From the NCBI GenBank assembly GCA_964592775.1, contig CAZQFX010000182.1, positions 1-5,121 of the forward strand: a DNA stretch of 5,121 bases, written 5' to 3'. This document shows positions 4,607 through 5,121 of the stretch, piece after piece (the stretch's first letter is position 1; each line of letters opens with the position of its first letter). The DNA is from SURF-21 sp964592775 (GTDB taxonomy: Bacteria; Actinomycetota; Geothermincolia; Geothermincolales; RBG-13-55-18). A model generated the notes under the pieces. That model had not been told where the DNA came from and made no database searches. It saw only the letters and a program-made list of their open reading frames with translations. The translations under genes and the position numbers were made by a program.

Positions 4607-5121
4607 ATGAAGCACCCCAGGTACATGGTAGCAGTGGCAGCTTTCGTCCTCGCGGCCCTCGTCCTCACCGTAAGCGGATGCGCGCTGGACGGCGAGGTAA
4701 AGGAGTACAAAGACCCCGCGACCCTCATCGAGGTGGAGAAGGGCGAGGAGTTCGCTATCGTCCTCGAATCCAACCCCACAACCGGGTATCAGTGGAAGCT
4801 GGCGGAGCCCCTGGACGAGGAGATCGTCGTCCTGGTGAAGACCGCGTTCATCGAGCCCGACACGGAACTCCTGGGCGCGGCGGGAGAGGAGAAATGGACC
4901 TTCAAGGCGCAAGGGCTCGGCGATACCTCCATCACGCTGTTCCATGTACGGCCTTGGGAGGAGGAAGAACCGGCGGATTCCGGGGAAGTGGGCACGGAAG
5001 CCGGAGAGACCGCGGCGGGGGAGCATCCGGCTGAGACCGAAGGCGAAGGCGCCGTTTCCGGGACCGCGGGAAGCGAGGAAGCGCAGGGAGCCGGAGCGGT
5101 CTCCGGCCAGACCACGGTCAC
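4607..5121 (+). CDS. Chagasin-like (I42) protease-inhibitor lipoprotein, open at right edge
   Basis: 171 residues are visible and the frame is open to the edge. Residues 1-25 are a lipoprotein signal peptide (basic start, AAFVLAALVL core, lipobox VSGC with C25), so the protein should be anchored to the outer face of the cytoplasmic membrane. Residues about 34-118 match the chagasin/I42 cysteine-protease inhibitor fold: NPTTGYQW at 56-63 (inhibitory loop), WTFKAQGLGDTSITLF at 97-112, and RPWE at 115-118 (third loop). The middle GxGG loop is altered to LLGAAGEE. Family members plug the active site of papain-like proteases; whether this one inhibits a protease is inferred. After RPWE comes an acidic Glu/Gly/Ala/Thr-rich stretch (119-168). 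QTTV at the very edge may begin the last beta strand of the domain, making the stretch an insertion. Start: ATG with AGGAGG (4592-4597) 9 bases upstream. The gene has its own promoter. Confidence 0.85.
   Translation, partial: MKHPRYMVAVAAFVLAALVLTVSGCALDGEVKEYKDPATLIEVEKGEEFAIVLESNPTTGYQWKLAEPLDEEIVVLVKTAFIEPDTELLGAAGEEKWTFKAQGLGDTSITLFHVRPWEEEEPADSGEVGTEAGETAAGEHPAETEGEGAVSGTAGSEEAQGAGAVSGQTTV

Noticed and set aside
4505..5026. 173-residue minus-strand frame opposite the lipoprotein
   Set aside because: Shadow; the plus strand has a signal peptide, lipobox and chagasin motifs.

Overview
The window is high-GC bacterial DNA with dense, GC-ending codon use in the real genes. An ECF sigma factor of the type with a WLEPYPD-like linker, an EntS-like exporter (MFS_3 type) and a chagasin-like lipoprotein point to an Actinomycetota-like organism, perhaps an uncultured lineage. 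That placement is inference: there is no rRNA or other marker in the window. No tRNA, rRNA or CRISPR array was seen.

Layout. (1) Positions 1-904, minus strand: a promoter (876-904), a small SEC-C zinc-motif protein (603-830), then a divergent ECF sigma factor overlapping it by 11 bases and running off the left edge. (2) 905-1145: a non-coding spacer with short repeats. (3) 1146-1796, plus strand: a 126-residue protein of unknown function, then a second gene with a very strong ribosome binding site that is cut after about 75 codons. (4) 1780-3842, minus strand: an SDR oxidoreductase with its promoter and a palindromic operator, followed by a major facilitator superfamily exporter that lacks its last two or three membrane helices. 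Its cut end abuts the cut end of the plus-strand gene, so two convergent genes are joined head-on at about 1780-1796. (5) 3849-4023: a tandem 10-base repeat, then a 150-base element with 21-base imperfect terminal inverted repeats and no transposase (MITE-like). (6) 4046-4456, minus strand: an internal fragment of a GH4 glycosidase, broken at both ends. (7) 4457-5121, plus strand: a TATAAT promoter, a leader able to form two competing hairpins, and a chagasin (I42) protease-inhibitor lipoprotein with an acidic low-complexity tail, open at the right edge.

The genes do not form one recognisable pathway. The SEC-C/sigma pair is probably one transcription unit. The SDR and exporter may be another, with the SDR controlled from the palindrome on its -35. 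The middle and right of the window carry three truncated genes and a small mobile element, so this is a rearranged accessory region, or at 1780-1796 possibly an assembly chimera. Nothing here is clearly a new defence or metabolic system. The best leads are the head-on junction, the MITE-like element, the degenerate sigma/SEC-C pair and the lipoprotein leader and tail.
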